NCBI RefSeq assembly: GCF_018129065.1
Contig: NZ_JAAEDM010000024.1
Coordinates: forward strand, 1 to 54,135
Length of the DNA: 54,135 nt
Source: Neoroseomonas soli
Lineage (GTDB): Bacteria > Pseudomonadota > Alphaproteobacteria > Acetobacterales > Acetobacteraceae
Direction: 5' to 3'
Below the pieces are notes generated by a model. It made no database searches. It was not told the origin of the DNA and was given only the letters and a program-made list of their open reading frames with translations. Below are positions 16,962 to 25,664 of the stretch, piece by piece; the first letter of the stretch is position 1; every line of letters begins with the position of its first letter. A program made the position numbers and the translations under genes.

Positions 16962-18016
16962 CGCATGACCCAGCGGGACCAAGCGCGGTTCACCCGGTCG
17001 CGATTATCCTCCCACCAACTCACGTCCTGATAAAAGCCCGTCTGGCGGGAGCGCTCACCGCCAGGCATGCGCGCGATCTCCTCGGGGGAGAGCAGGGAGA
17101 AGGCCTTTTCGTTGGTCGGGCCGTAGATGAGTTCCTTCGCGTAGCCGGCCTGCACGTGCGGCTGCATCATGAAGTCGATCAAGCGCTGCGCACCCGCGAC
17201 ATTCGCGGCGTCCTTGAAGATGCCAAGCGCCTGCACCTGGATCATGTGCTCGTTCCAGGTATATGCAAGCGGCGCATTGCGATCGATCAGCGTCTGTAGC
17301 CGGCCGTTCCAGATCGAACCCAGCACGACCTCACGGTCGGAAAGCATCTGTGCCGAGAGCGCGCCGGTATCCCAGAAGCGCCGGATATGCGGGCGGATAC
17401 GCGAGAGCGAGCGCAATGCGCGATCGATGTCGATTGGATAGATTTGGTTTTTCGGCACGCTGTCCGCGAGCAGCGCGAACTCAAGGTTCGGCGAGCCTGC
17501 CGCCATGTCCGCGAGCATCCGCGGGCCAGGGAAGCGCCCGGCATCCCAGAATTCAGCCCAGGAATTCGGATGTCCGTTGGCGAAGGTTTCCTTGTTGTAG
17601 GCGAGGACCGTACAATACACGAAGTTCGCGACCTGGGTGCGCTTGCGCAGCTCCGGCGTGATGTCTTCCGGCTTGCTCCAACGCCAGCTGTCATAGGCGA
17701 TCGGCGCCAGCGCACCCATGCGCTCGAGCGTGATGAGCTGCCCGTTGCCGGTATCGATCAGGTCCAGCTCGACATTGTTTGCGCGGAACATGGCGAAGAG
17801 CTTGGCTGTGGTCGCGGCCACCGGGCGCACGGTGATGCCCGTCTCACGCGTGAAGGGGTCATAGACGTGGCGCCGCATGATGTCGTCGTAGACACCGCCT
17901 GGCGTGCGCACGATGACCTCTCCGCTGGCACGGGCCACGCGGCTTTGCAGCACAGGTGCGGCGAGCGCAGTTGCGACCAGCAGGCGGCGCGAAATGCGTA
18001 TGCTCTTCCCGGACAT
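16958..18016 (-). CDS. Extracellular solute-binding protein, PotD/spermidine-putrescine type
   Basis: The 352-residue periplasmic protein starts with a Tat-like signal (RISRRLLVATALAAPVLQSR) ending near ARA. The mature part has VRTPGGVYDDIMRRHVYDPF and later NSWAEFWDAGRFPGPR, patterns of SBP_bac_8/PotD-like proteins that bring polyamines or small amines to the membrane transporter. ATG 18016 is chosen because a strong GAGGAGAGGG site stands seven to ten bases upstream. An in-frame ATG at 18064 overlaps the oxidoreductase stop (ATGA) and would add 16 residues before the signal. The ligand cannot be read directly. Confidence 0.9.
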   Translation of the reverse strand: MSGKSIRISRRLLVATALAAPVLQSRVARASGEVIVRTPGGVYDDIMRRHVYDPFTRETGITVRPVAATTAKLFAMFRANNVELDLIDTGNGQLITLERMGALAPIAYDSWRWSKPEDITPELRKRTQVANFVYCTVLAYNKETFANGHPNSWAEFWDAGRFPGPRMLADMAAGSPNLEFALLADSVPKNQIYPIDIDRALRSLSRIRPHIRRFWDTGALSAQMLSDREVVLGSIWNGRLQTLIDRNAPLAYTWNEHMIQVQALGIFKDAANVAGAQRLIDFMMQPHVQAGYAKELIYGPTNEKAFSLLSPEEIARMPGGERSRQTGFYQDVSWWEDNRDRVNRAWSRWVMR

Positions 18017-18060
18017 GCGGAAGCCCTCTCCTCGGGTTGTGGTTGGTGCCGATGGTGCGC

Positions 18061-19305
18061 TCATGCGAAGCGCGTCACGTTGTAGGGTGCCGGATCGAAG
18101 GCCGGCTTCGTGCCGAGGATGAGATCGGCAACGAGCTTGCCGCCCGTCGGTCCGCCGGTCATGCCGAAATGGCTGTGACCGAAGCAGAGATGCAGGCCGG
18201 GATGCTGCGCCACCGGACCTAGCACGGGCAGGCTGTCCGGCAGGGATGGCCGGAAGCCCATCCAGAGCTTCGGCGTGCCTGCCTGGACGTCAGGGAACAG
18301 GGCGCGGAGCTGGCGCAGCAGCACCTCGGCGCGGCGCTCGTCGGGCGCGGCATCCAGGCCGGCGATCTCAACCGTGCCCGCGACGCGCAGCCCGTCTTCC
18401 ATCATCGTCACGCCGAAGCCGCGCGACTTGTAGAGGAGCGGCGGCGAAGGCGCGACACCCGGCTCGGGCAGCATCAGATGATAGCCGCGCTCCGTCTCGA
18501 GCGGCACGCGAAGACCGAGCGGGTCGAGCAGCGACCGCGACCAGGCACCGCCGGCGACGACGATGTGATCTGCCTCATGGTTGCCGATGTTGGTCATCAC
18601 CATCCAGCGACTGCCCTCGCGGGGGATCAGCTTCATCGCCCGCTCGGCGAGGATGGTGCCCCCCTCCGCCAGCAGATTCTCGGCGACCTGGCGTACGGCG
18701 CGTGCCGGGTTCACGAGATGCCCGTTGCCGGGCACAAACAACCCGCGCGAGACGTGGCGGGCGATGCCCGGATACATCTGCCGAAGCTCATCCGCGCCGA
18801 GAAGCTGTGTCTCGATGCCATGCCGTTCGCGCAGCAGGCGTTCGACGGCCGCTGTCGGCGTCTCCGTCGTCTCGTCCCAGACCTGCACCTGACCGGCCTG
18901 CCGCACCAGATCAGCATAGCCCGCAGACCCCAGCAGGTCGCGCCAGACATGCAGGGACGGCCGATGCAGCGCACGCATCGCGTCGGATACTGCGAGGACG
19001 CGATCCATGCGACCCGCGCGGATCCACCGCAGCAGCCAGGGCGTGGCCTTCGGCAGATAGGATGGCCGCACCACCAGCGGTCCCAGCGGATCGCGCAACC
19101 AGCCCGGCACCTTGCGCAGCATGCCCGGCAGCGCGATCGGCACCACCGTCTCCGGGCTGAGCAGACCGGCATTGCCGAAGGATGCCCCGCCCGCGGGCGG
19201 CAGCGGATCGATGACCGTCACCGCGCAGCCCGCACGCGCGAGCGGCAGCGCCGCCGACAGCCCGGCGACCCCGGCACCGAGGACGATGACGCTCGGCGCA
19301 GCCAT
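18061..19305 (-). CDS. FAD-dependent D-amino acid dehydrogenase-like oxidoreductase (DadA family)
   Basis: The 414-residue enzyme is a DAO-fold flavoprotein. The FAD dinucleotide motif VIVLGAGVAGLSAALPLARA is at residues 6-25, SFGNAGLLSPE follows as in DadA, and the C-terminal FAD contact is GHSHFGMTGGPTGGKLVADL. The family oxidises D-amino acids or secondary amines to imines and passes electrons to the respiratory chain. It overlaps ridA by one base (TGATG). Pairing with an imine-processing RidA and a PotABCD-like importer suggests an amine or amino-acid derivative as substrate. Confidence 0.9.
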   Translation of the reverse strand: MAAPSVIVLGAGVAGLSAALPLARAGCAVTVIDPLPPAGGASFGNAGLLSPETVVPIALPGMLRKVPGWLRDPLGPLVVRPSYLPKATPWLLRWIRAGRMDRVLAVSDAMRALHRPSLHVWRDLLGSAGYADLVRQAGQVQVWDETTETPTAAVERLLRERHGIETQLLGADELRQMYPGIARHVSRGLFVPGNGHLVNPARAVRQVAENLLAEGGTILAERAMKLIPREGSRWMVMTNIGNHEADHIVVAGGAWSRSLLDPLGLRVPLETERGYHLMLPEPGVAPSPPLLYKSRGFGVTMMEDGLRVAGTVEIAGLDAAPDERRAEVLLRQLRALFPDVQAGTPKLWMGFRPSLPDSLPVLGPVAQHPGLHLCFGHSHFGMTGGPTGGKLVADLILGTKPAFDPAPYNVTRFA

Positions 19306-19682
19306 CAGCCGAGATGGGCCTGGGCGATGATCTCGATACGCATACCTGGCGCCAGCAGTTCCTTCGCCACGACGGTCGCGCGGCAGGGATAGGGCTCGGC
19401 GAAGGTTTCGGCATAGACGCGGTTCATGCCGGCGGCATCGGCCGGATCGATCAGGAAGATCTGCACCATCATGACGTCGGCGAGCGTGCCGCCGGCGGCC
19501 TCGATTGCCATCTTCAGGTTCGCGAGGGTCCGGCGCGTCTGCGTCTCGATGTCGCCGGACACAATCACACCGGTGACCGGATCCTTCGGGATCTGGGCGG
19601 TCAAGATCAGATTGCCCTTGCGGACGGTGCCACTGATGGGACCCTTCGACCGGACGATTCCGGTATCGACGACTTCGAACAT
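19305..19682 (-). CDS. RidA family reactive-imine/enamine deaminase
   Basis: The 125-residue protein belongs to the YjgF/YER057c/UK114 family, homotrimers that hydrolyse reactive imines and enamines formed by amino-acid and amine oxidases. The catalytic Arg101 (YPCRATVV) and the downstream Glu117 (MRIEIIAQA) are present. The long open frame continues upstream, but ATG 19682 has GAGAGGAAG just before it and starts the family homology. It is placed between an M24 protein and the DadA-like oxidase, whose imine products are its natural substrates. Confidence 0.92.
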   Translation of the reverse strand: MFEVVDTGIVRSKGPISGTVRKGNLILTAQIPKDPVTGVIVSGDIETQTRRTLANLKMAIEAAGGTLADVMMVQIFLIDPADAAGMNRVYAETFAEPYPCRATVVAKELLAPGMRIEIIAQAHLG

Positions 19683-19696
19683 GATGCAGCTTCCTC

Positions 19697-20833
19697 TCAG
19701 GCGTTGACGAGCAGGCCGCGCGGCAGCCCGGTCAGCAATTCGGGACCATTCTCGGTGACGAGGACGGATTCGCTCAGCGCCGCGCCGCCGGCCGAGGCAT
19801 AGACGTGGAACACCATGCCGGCCTCCAGTTCCCACTCCGCCCCGGGATGGAAGATGCGGGTGAAATCGCTGGTGCGCGGCCCCGCATCGCCATAGAGGCC
19901 GAGCGTATAGGCGGTGATGTTGTCATAGGTGCTGCGAAGCCCGGCGGCGATCACGCCGTCGCGCAGGATGGCATCGACATCCGTTGCGCGGGTGCCCGGC
20001 TTCATCGTCGCGATCTGGCGGTCCTGCAACTCTGCGAGGATCGCGGCGGCGCGCAGGCGTTCCGGCTCCGGCTCACCGAGCACGACGCAGCGCATCACGC
20101 GGGAACTGTATCCGTGGATACGCGGGGTCAGTTCGATGTGCACCACATCGCCCTTAGCGAGCGGCTCATCGCCGAGATGCCCGTGCAGGAAGTCCCAGCC
20201 GCGCCCGGCTGTGATCGGGCCGGGGCGATATGGATCGCCACCCATTTCGACGAAGGTCATCTGCGCGACCTTGGCCGCCTCGCGCTGCGTGCCGCCGGGG
20301 CGACAGACCTCGGCGGCATTGAGAAGCGCCTGGTCGGCGATGCGCGCGGCGCGTCGCAGCAGCTCGATCTCCGCAGGGGACTTGATCAGCCGCAGTTCCG
20401 CGATCACCGCGCCGATGTCGATAAAGGTGGCATCCGGCAGCGCCGTCTTCATCGCGGCGAAGCGCCGGACGGACATGCCGTAGCTCTCGAAGTCGAGGCC
20501 GATGCGCGCGCTGGCGAGACCCCGCGCCGCCAAGGTGCGGGCGAGGACCGGCATCGGGTCCTCCCAGTCGCGATAGGTCGGCACGTCCTCGATCCAGCTG
20601 CGCTCGCGGCAAACCGAGGCGTCCAGGGCGCGGATCAGGAAGAACGGCTTGGCCGACATCGGGATGGCGACGCAACGCCAACGATTGGCCGAACTGCCGA
20701 AGCCGGAGATCCAGGTCATCGCCTCGATCTCGTCGAACAGTGCGACATCCACCTGCGCGGCCGCCATGCGCGCCTTCAGACGCGCCAGGCGCACCTCGAA
20801 CTCGGTGTGCGTGAAATAGGGGTGCCGGCCCAT
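19697..20833 (-). CDS. M24-family (pita-bread fold) protein, creatinase-like
   Basis: The 378-residue protein has the two-domain layout of M24 family enzymes: a creatinase N-domain (1-150) and a pita-bread domain from ELRLIKSPAEIELLRRAARI. The expected metal ligands are mostly missing: the usual D-x-G....GY-x-x-D-x-TR region reads HIELTPRIHGYSSRVMRCV, and the GHGIG histidine region reads AYTLGLYGDAG. Creatinase also lacks metal and uses a histidine, and LHGHLGD (near 217) could supply one. C-N bond hydrolysis of a guanidino- or amide-type compound is more likely than peptide cleavage. It overlaps the neighbouring oxidoreductase stop by one base. Confidence 0.85.
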   Translation of the reverse strand: MGRHPYFTHTEFEVRLARLKARMAAAQVDVALFDEIEAMTWISGFGSSANRWRCVAIPMSAKPFFLIRALDASVCRERSWIEDVPTYRDWEDPMPVLARTLAARGLASARIGLDFESYGMSVRRFAAMKTALPDATFIDIGAVIAELRLIKSPAEIELLRRAARIADQALLNAAEVCRPGGTQREAAKVAQMTFVEMGGDPYRPGPITAGRGWDFLHGHLGDEPLAKGDVVHIELTPRIHGYSSRVMRCVVLGEPEPERLRAAAILAELQDRQIATMKPGTRATDVDAILRDGVIAAGLRSTYDNITAYTLGLYGDAGPRTSDFTRIFHPGAEWELEAGMVFHVYASAGGAALSESVLVTENGPELLTGLPRGLLVNA

Positions 20834-22164
20834 CAGCGGCGTCCCTTCACGTGCCAGCCATCCAACCGGTCGCGCAGCTGATAGGCCGTGCCGACAATCG
20901 GCATGAACCAGGGAGTGCCGTTGTAGAAGGGCTTAGTGGGGAACTTCAGACGGGTGAAGGCCGAGACACTGTTGCCGCCGCCCATGATCTGCTGCGCCGC
21001 GACGCGCCCGAAATGCGTCATAGTCACGACGCCGCTGCCGTTGCAGGCCATGGCGTAGTGGATGCCGTCATGCACGCCGACGTGCGGCATCATGTCGAAG
21101 GCGAAGGCGACATTGCCCTTCCAGGAATGCGTCAGCCGCACGTCCGCGAGGTCGGGCATCAGGTCGGTCATGAAGCGGTGAAGCGTCGCCGCGGAACGCC
21201 GCGTGTCGCCATCGACGAAACTCGCGCGACCGCCGAAGAGCACGCGCGTGTAATCCGGCGAGGGGCGGAAGTAGTAGAGGATCTTCTTGGTGTCGCCATA
21301 GACGCGCAGCTTCGGCAGGACGGCGCGAACACGCTCTTCACCGATCTGCTCGGTGGCGATCATGTAGCTCGCAACCGGGATCAATCGGCGCCGGTGCCAG
21401 GGCGCCGCCGCGCCGGTGTAGCCATTGGTCGCCATCATCAGGTGGCGCGCACGGATCGGGCCGCGGCTGGTCTCGACCAGGAAGGAACCGTCGGCTTTCC
21501 GATGCTGCCCGCGGAACTCGACGCCACTGACCAGGGTCGCGCCCGCGCGCTCGGCCGCCTGCGCCAGGGAGCGCACATACTTCGCCGGATCCAGCGACGC
21601 GGCGCGAAGCAATTGCATGCCGCCGTAGTAGCGGTCGGTCGCGATCTCCTCGTGCACGCGCTCGCGCGGCACCAGGAAGGCTTCCTCGCTGCCGGTCGCG
21701 TTGATCATCTCGGCTCGGCGCTTCAGCCCTTCCATCGCCTTGGGCGCATGGGCGCCGACGAAGCGGCCACAGCGGACGTACTGGCAGTCCAGTTGCTCAC
21801 GCTGGACCAGTGCCTCGAAATCCTCGAAGGCCTGTTCGCCTTCGGCGGCGAGTTCCGAGACGAACTTCGCGCCGAAGGCCTCGACCAGGTCGGATCGCAC
21901 CTTGCCGAGGCTGCCCGCGCCGCTCAGCGCGCCGCCATTGCGCGAGGACGCACCCCAGCCGATCGGCTCGCGGTCGATCACCAGCGCCTTGATGCCGTTG
22001 CGGCCGAGTTCGAGCGCGGTGGCGAGGCCGGCGATGCCGCCGCCGATGATCGCGACCTCGGCGGTGTCCGGCAGCGGGATCTCGGCGAGGGTCGGGGGCG
22101 CCGCCTCCCACCAATAGGGGCGCTCGACGAAGCCGGGGGCGAAGGGGCCAGATGTTTCACTCAT
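20833..22164 (-). CDS. FAD-dependent oxidoreductase, PuuB/DAO family
   Basis: The 443-residue flavoprotein has the FAD motif AIIGGGIAGLATALELGRNG (about 39-58), GWGASSRNGGALSGAG as the substrate-side signature of gamma-glutamylputrescine oxidase-like enzymes, and the late HSWKGNVAFAFDMMPHVG region followed by ACNGSGVVTMTHFGR. The N-terminal YWWEAAPP is also typical. It should oxidise an amine or N-methyl amino acid at the cytoplasmic side. ATG 22164 is used; a GTG at 22185 is possible but poor. It is the first structural gene after LysR and begins about 40 bp from a LysR-type box. Confidence 0.88.
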   Translation of the reverse strand: MSETSGPFAPGFVERPYWWEAAPPTLAEIPLPDTAEVAIIGGGIAGLATALELGRNGIKALVIDREPIGWGASSRNGGALSGAGSLGKVRSDLVEAFGAKFVSELAAEGEQAFEDFEALVQREQLDCQYVRCGRFVGAHAPKAMEGLKRRAEMINATGSEEAFLVPRERVHEEIATDRYYGGMQLLRAASLDPAKYVRSLAQAAERAGATLVSGVEFRGQHRKADGSFLVETSRGPIRARHLMMATNGYTGAAAPWHRRRLIPVASYMIATEQIGEERVRAVLPKLRVYGDTKKILYYFRPSPDYTRVLFGGRASFVDGDTRRSAATLHRFMTDLMPDLADVRLTHSWKGNVAFAFDMMPHVGVHDGIHYAMACNGSGVVTMTHFGRVAAQQIMGGGNSVSAFTRLKFPTKPFYNGTPWFMPIVGTAYQLRDRLDGWHVKGRR

Positions 22165-22201
22165 GCGACAGTAAGGCTGCCCCACGACGCCGGGACTGTC
22201 T

Positions 22202-22218
22202 CATACCAAACGGTTATG
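22202..22218. promoter_or_regulatory. Candidate LysR-type operator before the amine operon
   Basis: CATACCAAACGGTTATG is an imperfect palindrome containing the T-N11-A pattern of LysR-type binding sites. It lies between the lysR stop (22234) and the oxidoreductase start (22164), where an internal operon promoter would be expected. Confidence 0.45.
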
Positions 22219-22233
22219 CAATGGCCGTGGTGC

Positions 22234-23166
22234 TTATCGCGCAGCCGCTGATGCGTTGACGCGTTCGACCAATACGCGCGCTGCGCTGCGCATGCTTTGC
22301 GCCAGCGCAGCGCGACCGAAATCGTCGCGGATCTCCTCGAGCCAAATCAGCCGGTAGTCGAAGGTCACGGCCGGCTCGAAGGGCCTCAGGACCAGCCCGC
22401 GATCAAGGTAGCCGTCGACCGCGAAAGCATCGGCAATGGTGATACCGACGCCCGCCACCGCCATCGCGACGGCGCCCGCAGTCATGCGGCATTCGACCGT
22501 CTCTGCGAGTTGCGCACCACTTCCGCGCACGGCCTCTTCGATCAGCGCCTGGCGTCCCTCCTCACGCGAGAGCGCGATGAAGGCCTCGCCATTCAGGTCC
22601 GCGGCATGGACGACTGTCTTCTTGGCAAGACGGTGGCCCGCATGCATCACGCACCAAGCACGGGTGCGGATCAGTAGGTTGGCGCGCAGGCCTGGGATGC
22701 GGGGCACGCCACTCGCGATGCCAAGGTCTGCTTGACGGGATGTGACAAGGCCGACCACCGCTCCTGCGGCGCGCGAATGGATCGATAGCGTCTCGCGGCG
22801 CCCGGCTGCCCGCCATGCGGCCACGGCGCTCGGCAGCAGAGACAGCGTCAGGGTCGGAAGGGAACCGATGACAATCCGGCGGGGAGATTGCGCGCGCAGC
22901 CGCGCAGCGAGCGCGCTCACCTCCTCGATGCCCGTGAAGATGCGTTCCGTCTCCTCGTGAAGCGCCTGGGCGGTGGCGGTTGGCACGAGCCGGCCGCGCA
23001 CGCGCTCGAATAGAGGGAATCCCGCCAGCTTCTCCGTCTGCGCCAGAAGGCGGCTAACGGCTGGCTGGGACACGCCAAGCATCGCCCCCGCGCCCGTCAC
23101 GGTACCGGTGCGCATGATGGCTCGGAATGCCTCGAGGTGGCGGAACTCCAGCGACTTTATGGGCAT
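22234..23166 (-). CDS. LysR-family transcriptional regulator of the amine operon
   Basis: The 310-residue regulator has an N-terminal winged helix-turn-helix (LEFRHLEAFRAIMRTGTVTG, then AMLGVSQPAVSRLLAQTEKL) and a periplasmic-binding-like effector domain from about residue 95. ATG 23166 gives the normal family N-terminus; the upstream TTG extension is not conserved in character. It lies 69 bp before, and in the same direction as, the FAD oxidoreductase gene, so it may be the first gene of the operon and control an internal promoter. The inducer is probably the transported amine or its oxidation product. Confidence 0.92.
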   Translation of the reverse strand: MPIKSLEFRHLEAFRAIMRTGTVTGAGAMLGVSQPAVSRLLAQTEKLAGFPLFERVRGRLVPTATAQALHEETERIFTGIEEVSALAARLRAQSPRRIVIGSLPTLTLSLLPSAVAAWRAAGRRETLSIHSRAAGAVVGLVTSRQADLGIASGVPRIPGLRANLLIRTRAWCVMHAGHRLAKKTVVHAADLNGEAFIALSREEGRQALIEEAVRGSGAQLAETVECRMTAGAVAMAVAGVGITIADAFAVDGYLDRGLVLRPFEPAVTFDYRLIWLEEIRDDFGRAALAQSMRSAARVLVERVNASAAAR

Positions 23167-23284
23167 GACATCAGAAGCGTTTCGGGGATTTCCTCGGGTC
23201 GTCAATACCTATCCTGCTCTGCGCTGCAGCTTCTGCCCGCCGCGCCTGCCCCTTCCCGACAATGCCTTTCGGGCGCGGCGAGGA

Positions 23285-24169
23285 TCAATGGCGGAAGGTG
23301 CTCGCCTCCATGGCCAGATCCATCAAGACGTTCACGGCTGGCGAACTCGCCGCCTCCGTGCATACGGCGGCATAGCCTACGTCGATGCGTGGCGGTTTCA
23401 TTGGAAGAATGCGGAGGCGGCCTTCCTTGATATCCCGCTCCGATGTCTCCAGCGGCATAAGGCTGACGCCGATGCCGGCGATGGTCAGGGATGCCAGCGC
23501 TGCCAGGCTGTTGCAGGAGGTGCCGGTCCGCTGGCTCCTGCCGCTGAGGTGCAGGAGCCTGCTGACCAATTGCCTCATGAACGAGTCGGTCCCCTGGTAG
23601 ATGATGGGCCATCGCCGGAGATCATCGATCGTGACGATCCGGTCGGGCAGATCGAAGCTTGCGCCCGCCATCCAGGCGAAAGGCACGCTCCCGAGATCGC
23701 GCGTCCTGAGATCGCCGGCGGAATCCGTGCTGATGACAAGCGCGACATCGAGGTCGCCGGATCGAACCCCGCTCAGCATGGATGGGTTCATCGCCACCTC
23801 GAACTCCAGGACGAGGCCCGGATGGCGCTCCCGCACCATGGCGGCGAAGCGCGGTAGCCAGGTGACGGCAATCAGTTCCGCGACGCCGATGCGCACGACA
23901 CCCGATATCGCCTCGGGAGAGCCGACGTGCAGGCGGATCTCCCGCTGCAGCGAGATCGCCCTGTCCGCGTAGTCCAGCAATTCCCGCCCCTTCGGCGTCA
24001 ACTGGACCTGGCGCCTGGACCGATCGAAGAGCACGACCCCCAGGCCCTGCTCCAGTTCTTTCATCCGGACGGAGACGGTGGATTGCGTGAGGTTCAGCCT
24101 CTCGGCGGCCTCGGCGAAGCTTCCGTGCCGTGCGATCGCGAGGAAGGCCTCAAGCTGCTTGATGTTCAT
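23285..24169 (-). CDS. LysR-family regulator of the flavin monooxygenase module
   Basis: The 294-residue regulator begins MNIKQLEAFLAIARHGSFAE with helix-turn-helix LNLTQSTVSVRMKELEQGLG and a LysR_substrate domain. ATG 24169 is preferred to a TTG at 24175 and has GAAGG at the right distance. It is divergent from the MFS gene. The gap between them contains a perfect palindrome fitting a LysR operator, so it most likely controls the module to its right and itself. Confidence 0.92.
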   Translation of the reverse strand: MNIKQLEAFLAIARHGSFAEAAERLNLTQSTVSVRMKELEQGLGVVLFDRSRRQVQLTPKGRELLDYADRAISLQREIRLHVGSPEAISGVVRIGVAELIAVTWLPRFAAMVRERHPGLVLEFEVAMNPSMLSGVRSGDLDVALVISTDSAGDLRTRDLGSVPFAWMAGASFDLPDRIVTIDDLRRWPIIYQGTDSFMRQLVSRLLHLSGRSQRTGTSCNSLAALASLTIAGIGVSLMPLETSERDIKEGRLRILPMKPPRIDVGYAAVCTEAASSPAVNVLMDLAMEASTFRH

Positions 24170-24202
24170 GGCCAACCTTCGCCCTGGGTGCGGAGGACCA
24201 AT

Positions 24203-24221
24203 CTATCGAAAAAAACGATAG
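24203..24221. promoter_or_regulatory. LysR-type operator palindrome between divergent lysR and MFS genes
   Basis: CTATCG and CGATAG flank seven A bases in a perfect palindrome, which contains ATC-N9-GAT and so the T-N11-A box of LysR regulators. An AT-rich tract (AAAATATATT, 24231-24240) follows and could be part of the rightward promoter in this otherwise GC-rich DNA. Confidence 0.65.
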
Positions 24222-24374
24222 GAGATGCCCAAAATATATTCGTTTGTCTGCGAGTGTGGCGACACGCAAGCATGTGGCGTCCAGGAACGAGACCATGCCC
24301 GGCCCGACGGCACGACCCAGAGCGCCATTCCGCAGTTGCGACCGCAACGCCTTGACGGGCGCGGCGGAGGCGTC

Positions 24375-25625
24375 TTGACCCCAGTGGCGTCGGATGTGCG
24401 TGCGGGTAGCCAGCAGGCGGCATTGCGCAGCTTCGGCGCGTTGGCAGGGGTCTCCCTGTGCCTGGTGCTGTCGCTTGCGACCTGGTTCTCGGCGACGGCG
24501 GTGCTGCCGCAGCTTCGCGTCGAGTGGGGCCTGTCCGCGTCGGTCGCGGCGTGGCTGACCATCTCGGTCCAGGTCGGCTTCGTGCTCGGGGCGCTTGCTT
24601 CGGCCCTGACGGGCCTCTCGGACCGGGTGGCGCCGAACTGCCTGATGGCGGTCAGCGCAGTGGGGGCCGCAGCCAGCAATGCCGCGCTGCTCCTCGCGCA
24701 GGATGCCATGCTGGCGATACCCTGCCGCATCCTGACGGGCGTCTTCCTCGCCGGTGTCTACCCGCCCGCGCTCAAGCTGCTTTCGACCTGGTTTCGCCAG
24801 GGCCGTGGCCTGGCGCTCGGCACGGCCATCGGCGCGCTGACGCTCGGCTCGGCGTTGCCGCACCTCATCGATGCTTCGCTCGATCTCCATTGGCGCGACG
24901 CGATCCGCGCCACGACGATCTCGACCCTCGCCGGCGCGGCGATAGCCATGGCTTGCCTTCGCAACGGTCCCCATCCGTTTCCGACGACGGCGTTCCGTGC
25001 GCGGGATCTCCGCATGGTCCTGTCCAATCGGCCGTTCCGCCTCGCGACCGGCGGCTATCTCGGGCACATGTGGGAACTCTACGCGATGTGGGCGTGGCTG
25101 CTCATTCTCGTCCGCATGCGGCTGGACGTGGCGGTTGGCGGATCGCAGGCGGCTGCCTTGCTGACCTTTGCCATCATCGCGGCAGGCGCGCCCGCATGCG
25201 TCCTGTCCGGCTACCTGGCCGACCGGCTGGGCCGTCCGGCCGTCACCATCGGAGCCATGGCGATTTCGGGCGGGTGCGCGGCCCTGGTCGGCTTCACCTT
25301 CGATGGTCCGCTCTGCCTCTTCGTCGCCGTCGGGCTCGTCTGGGGCGGTTCGGTCATCGCGGACTCCGCCCAGTTCTCGGCCATGGTGACCGAGCATGGC
25401 GATCCGCGCTTCGTCGGCACCGCGCTTACCATCCAACTCGGCCTCGGCTTTGCGCTGACCGGGCTGTCCATCTGGCTGCTGCCGCTTGCGGCCGAATGGC
25501 TCGGATCGTGGCGCTGGGTGCCGCTCCTGCTCGTCCCGGGGCCGGCCATGGGAATCATCGCCATTGCGCGCCTGCGCGCCATGGCCGCGGAGCCCCACGG
25601 CGTGACGGCGAACCAGAATGCCTAG
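24375..25625 (+). CDS. Major facilitator superfamily (MFS) transporter
   Basis: The 416-residue protein has about twelve membrane helices. Helix one is SLCLVLSLATWFSATAVLPQ, and the cytoplasmic loop ALTGLSDRVAPN after helix two resembles the MFS motif; LSGYLADRLGRPAV provides the equivalent in the second half. The start is uncertain: the frame is open from ATG 24225, but those 50 residues are not membrane-transporter-like. TTG 24375 has GGAGG four bases upstream and GTG 24384 is also possible. It may import the substrate of the monooxygenase or export a product. It is divergent from lysR. Confidence 0.85.
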   Translation: MTPVASDVRAGSQQAALRSFGALAGVSLCLVLSLATWFSATAVLPQLRVEWGLSASVAAWLTISVQVGFVLGALASALTGLSDRVAPNCLMAVSAVGAAASNAALLLAQDAMLAIPCRILTGVFLAGVYPPALKLLSTWFRQGRGLALGTAIGALTLGSALPHLIDASLDLHWRDAIRATTISTLAGAAIAMACLRNGPHPFPTTAFRARDLRMVLSNRPFRLATGGYLGHMWELYAMWAWLLILVRMRLDVAVGGSQAAALLTFAIIAAGAPACVLSGYLADRLGRPAVTIGAMAISGGCAALVGFTFDGPLCLFVAVGLVWGGSVIADSAQFSAMVTEHGDPRFVGTALTIQLGLGFALTGLSIWLLPLAAEWLGSWRWVPLLLVPGPAMGIIAIARLRAMAAEPHGVTANQNA

Positions 25626-25664
25626 CGTGCCTAGCTCAGACGACACTGGAGGAGCATCCATCCG

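Noticed and set aside
24225-24374. ATG 24225 as start of the MFS gene
   Set aside because: AGGAG touches this ATG directly, the extra 50 residues are not membrane-transporter-like, and TTG 24375 has a properly spaced GGAGG.
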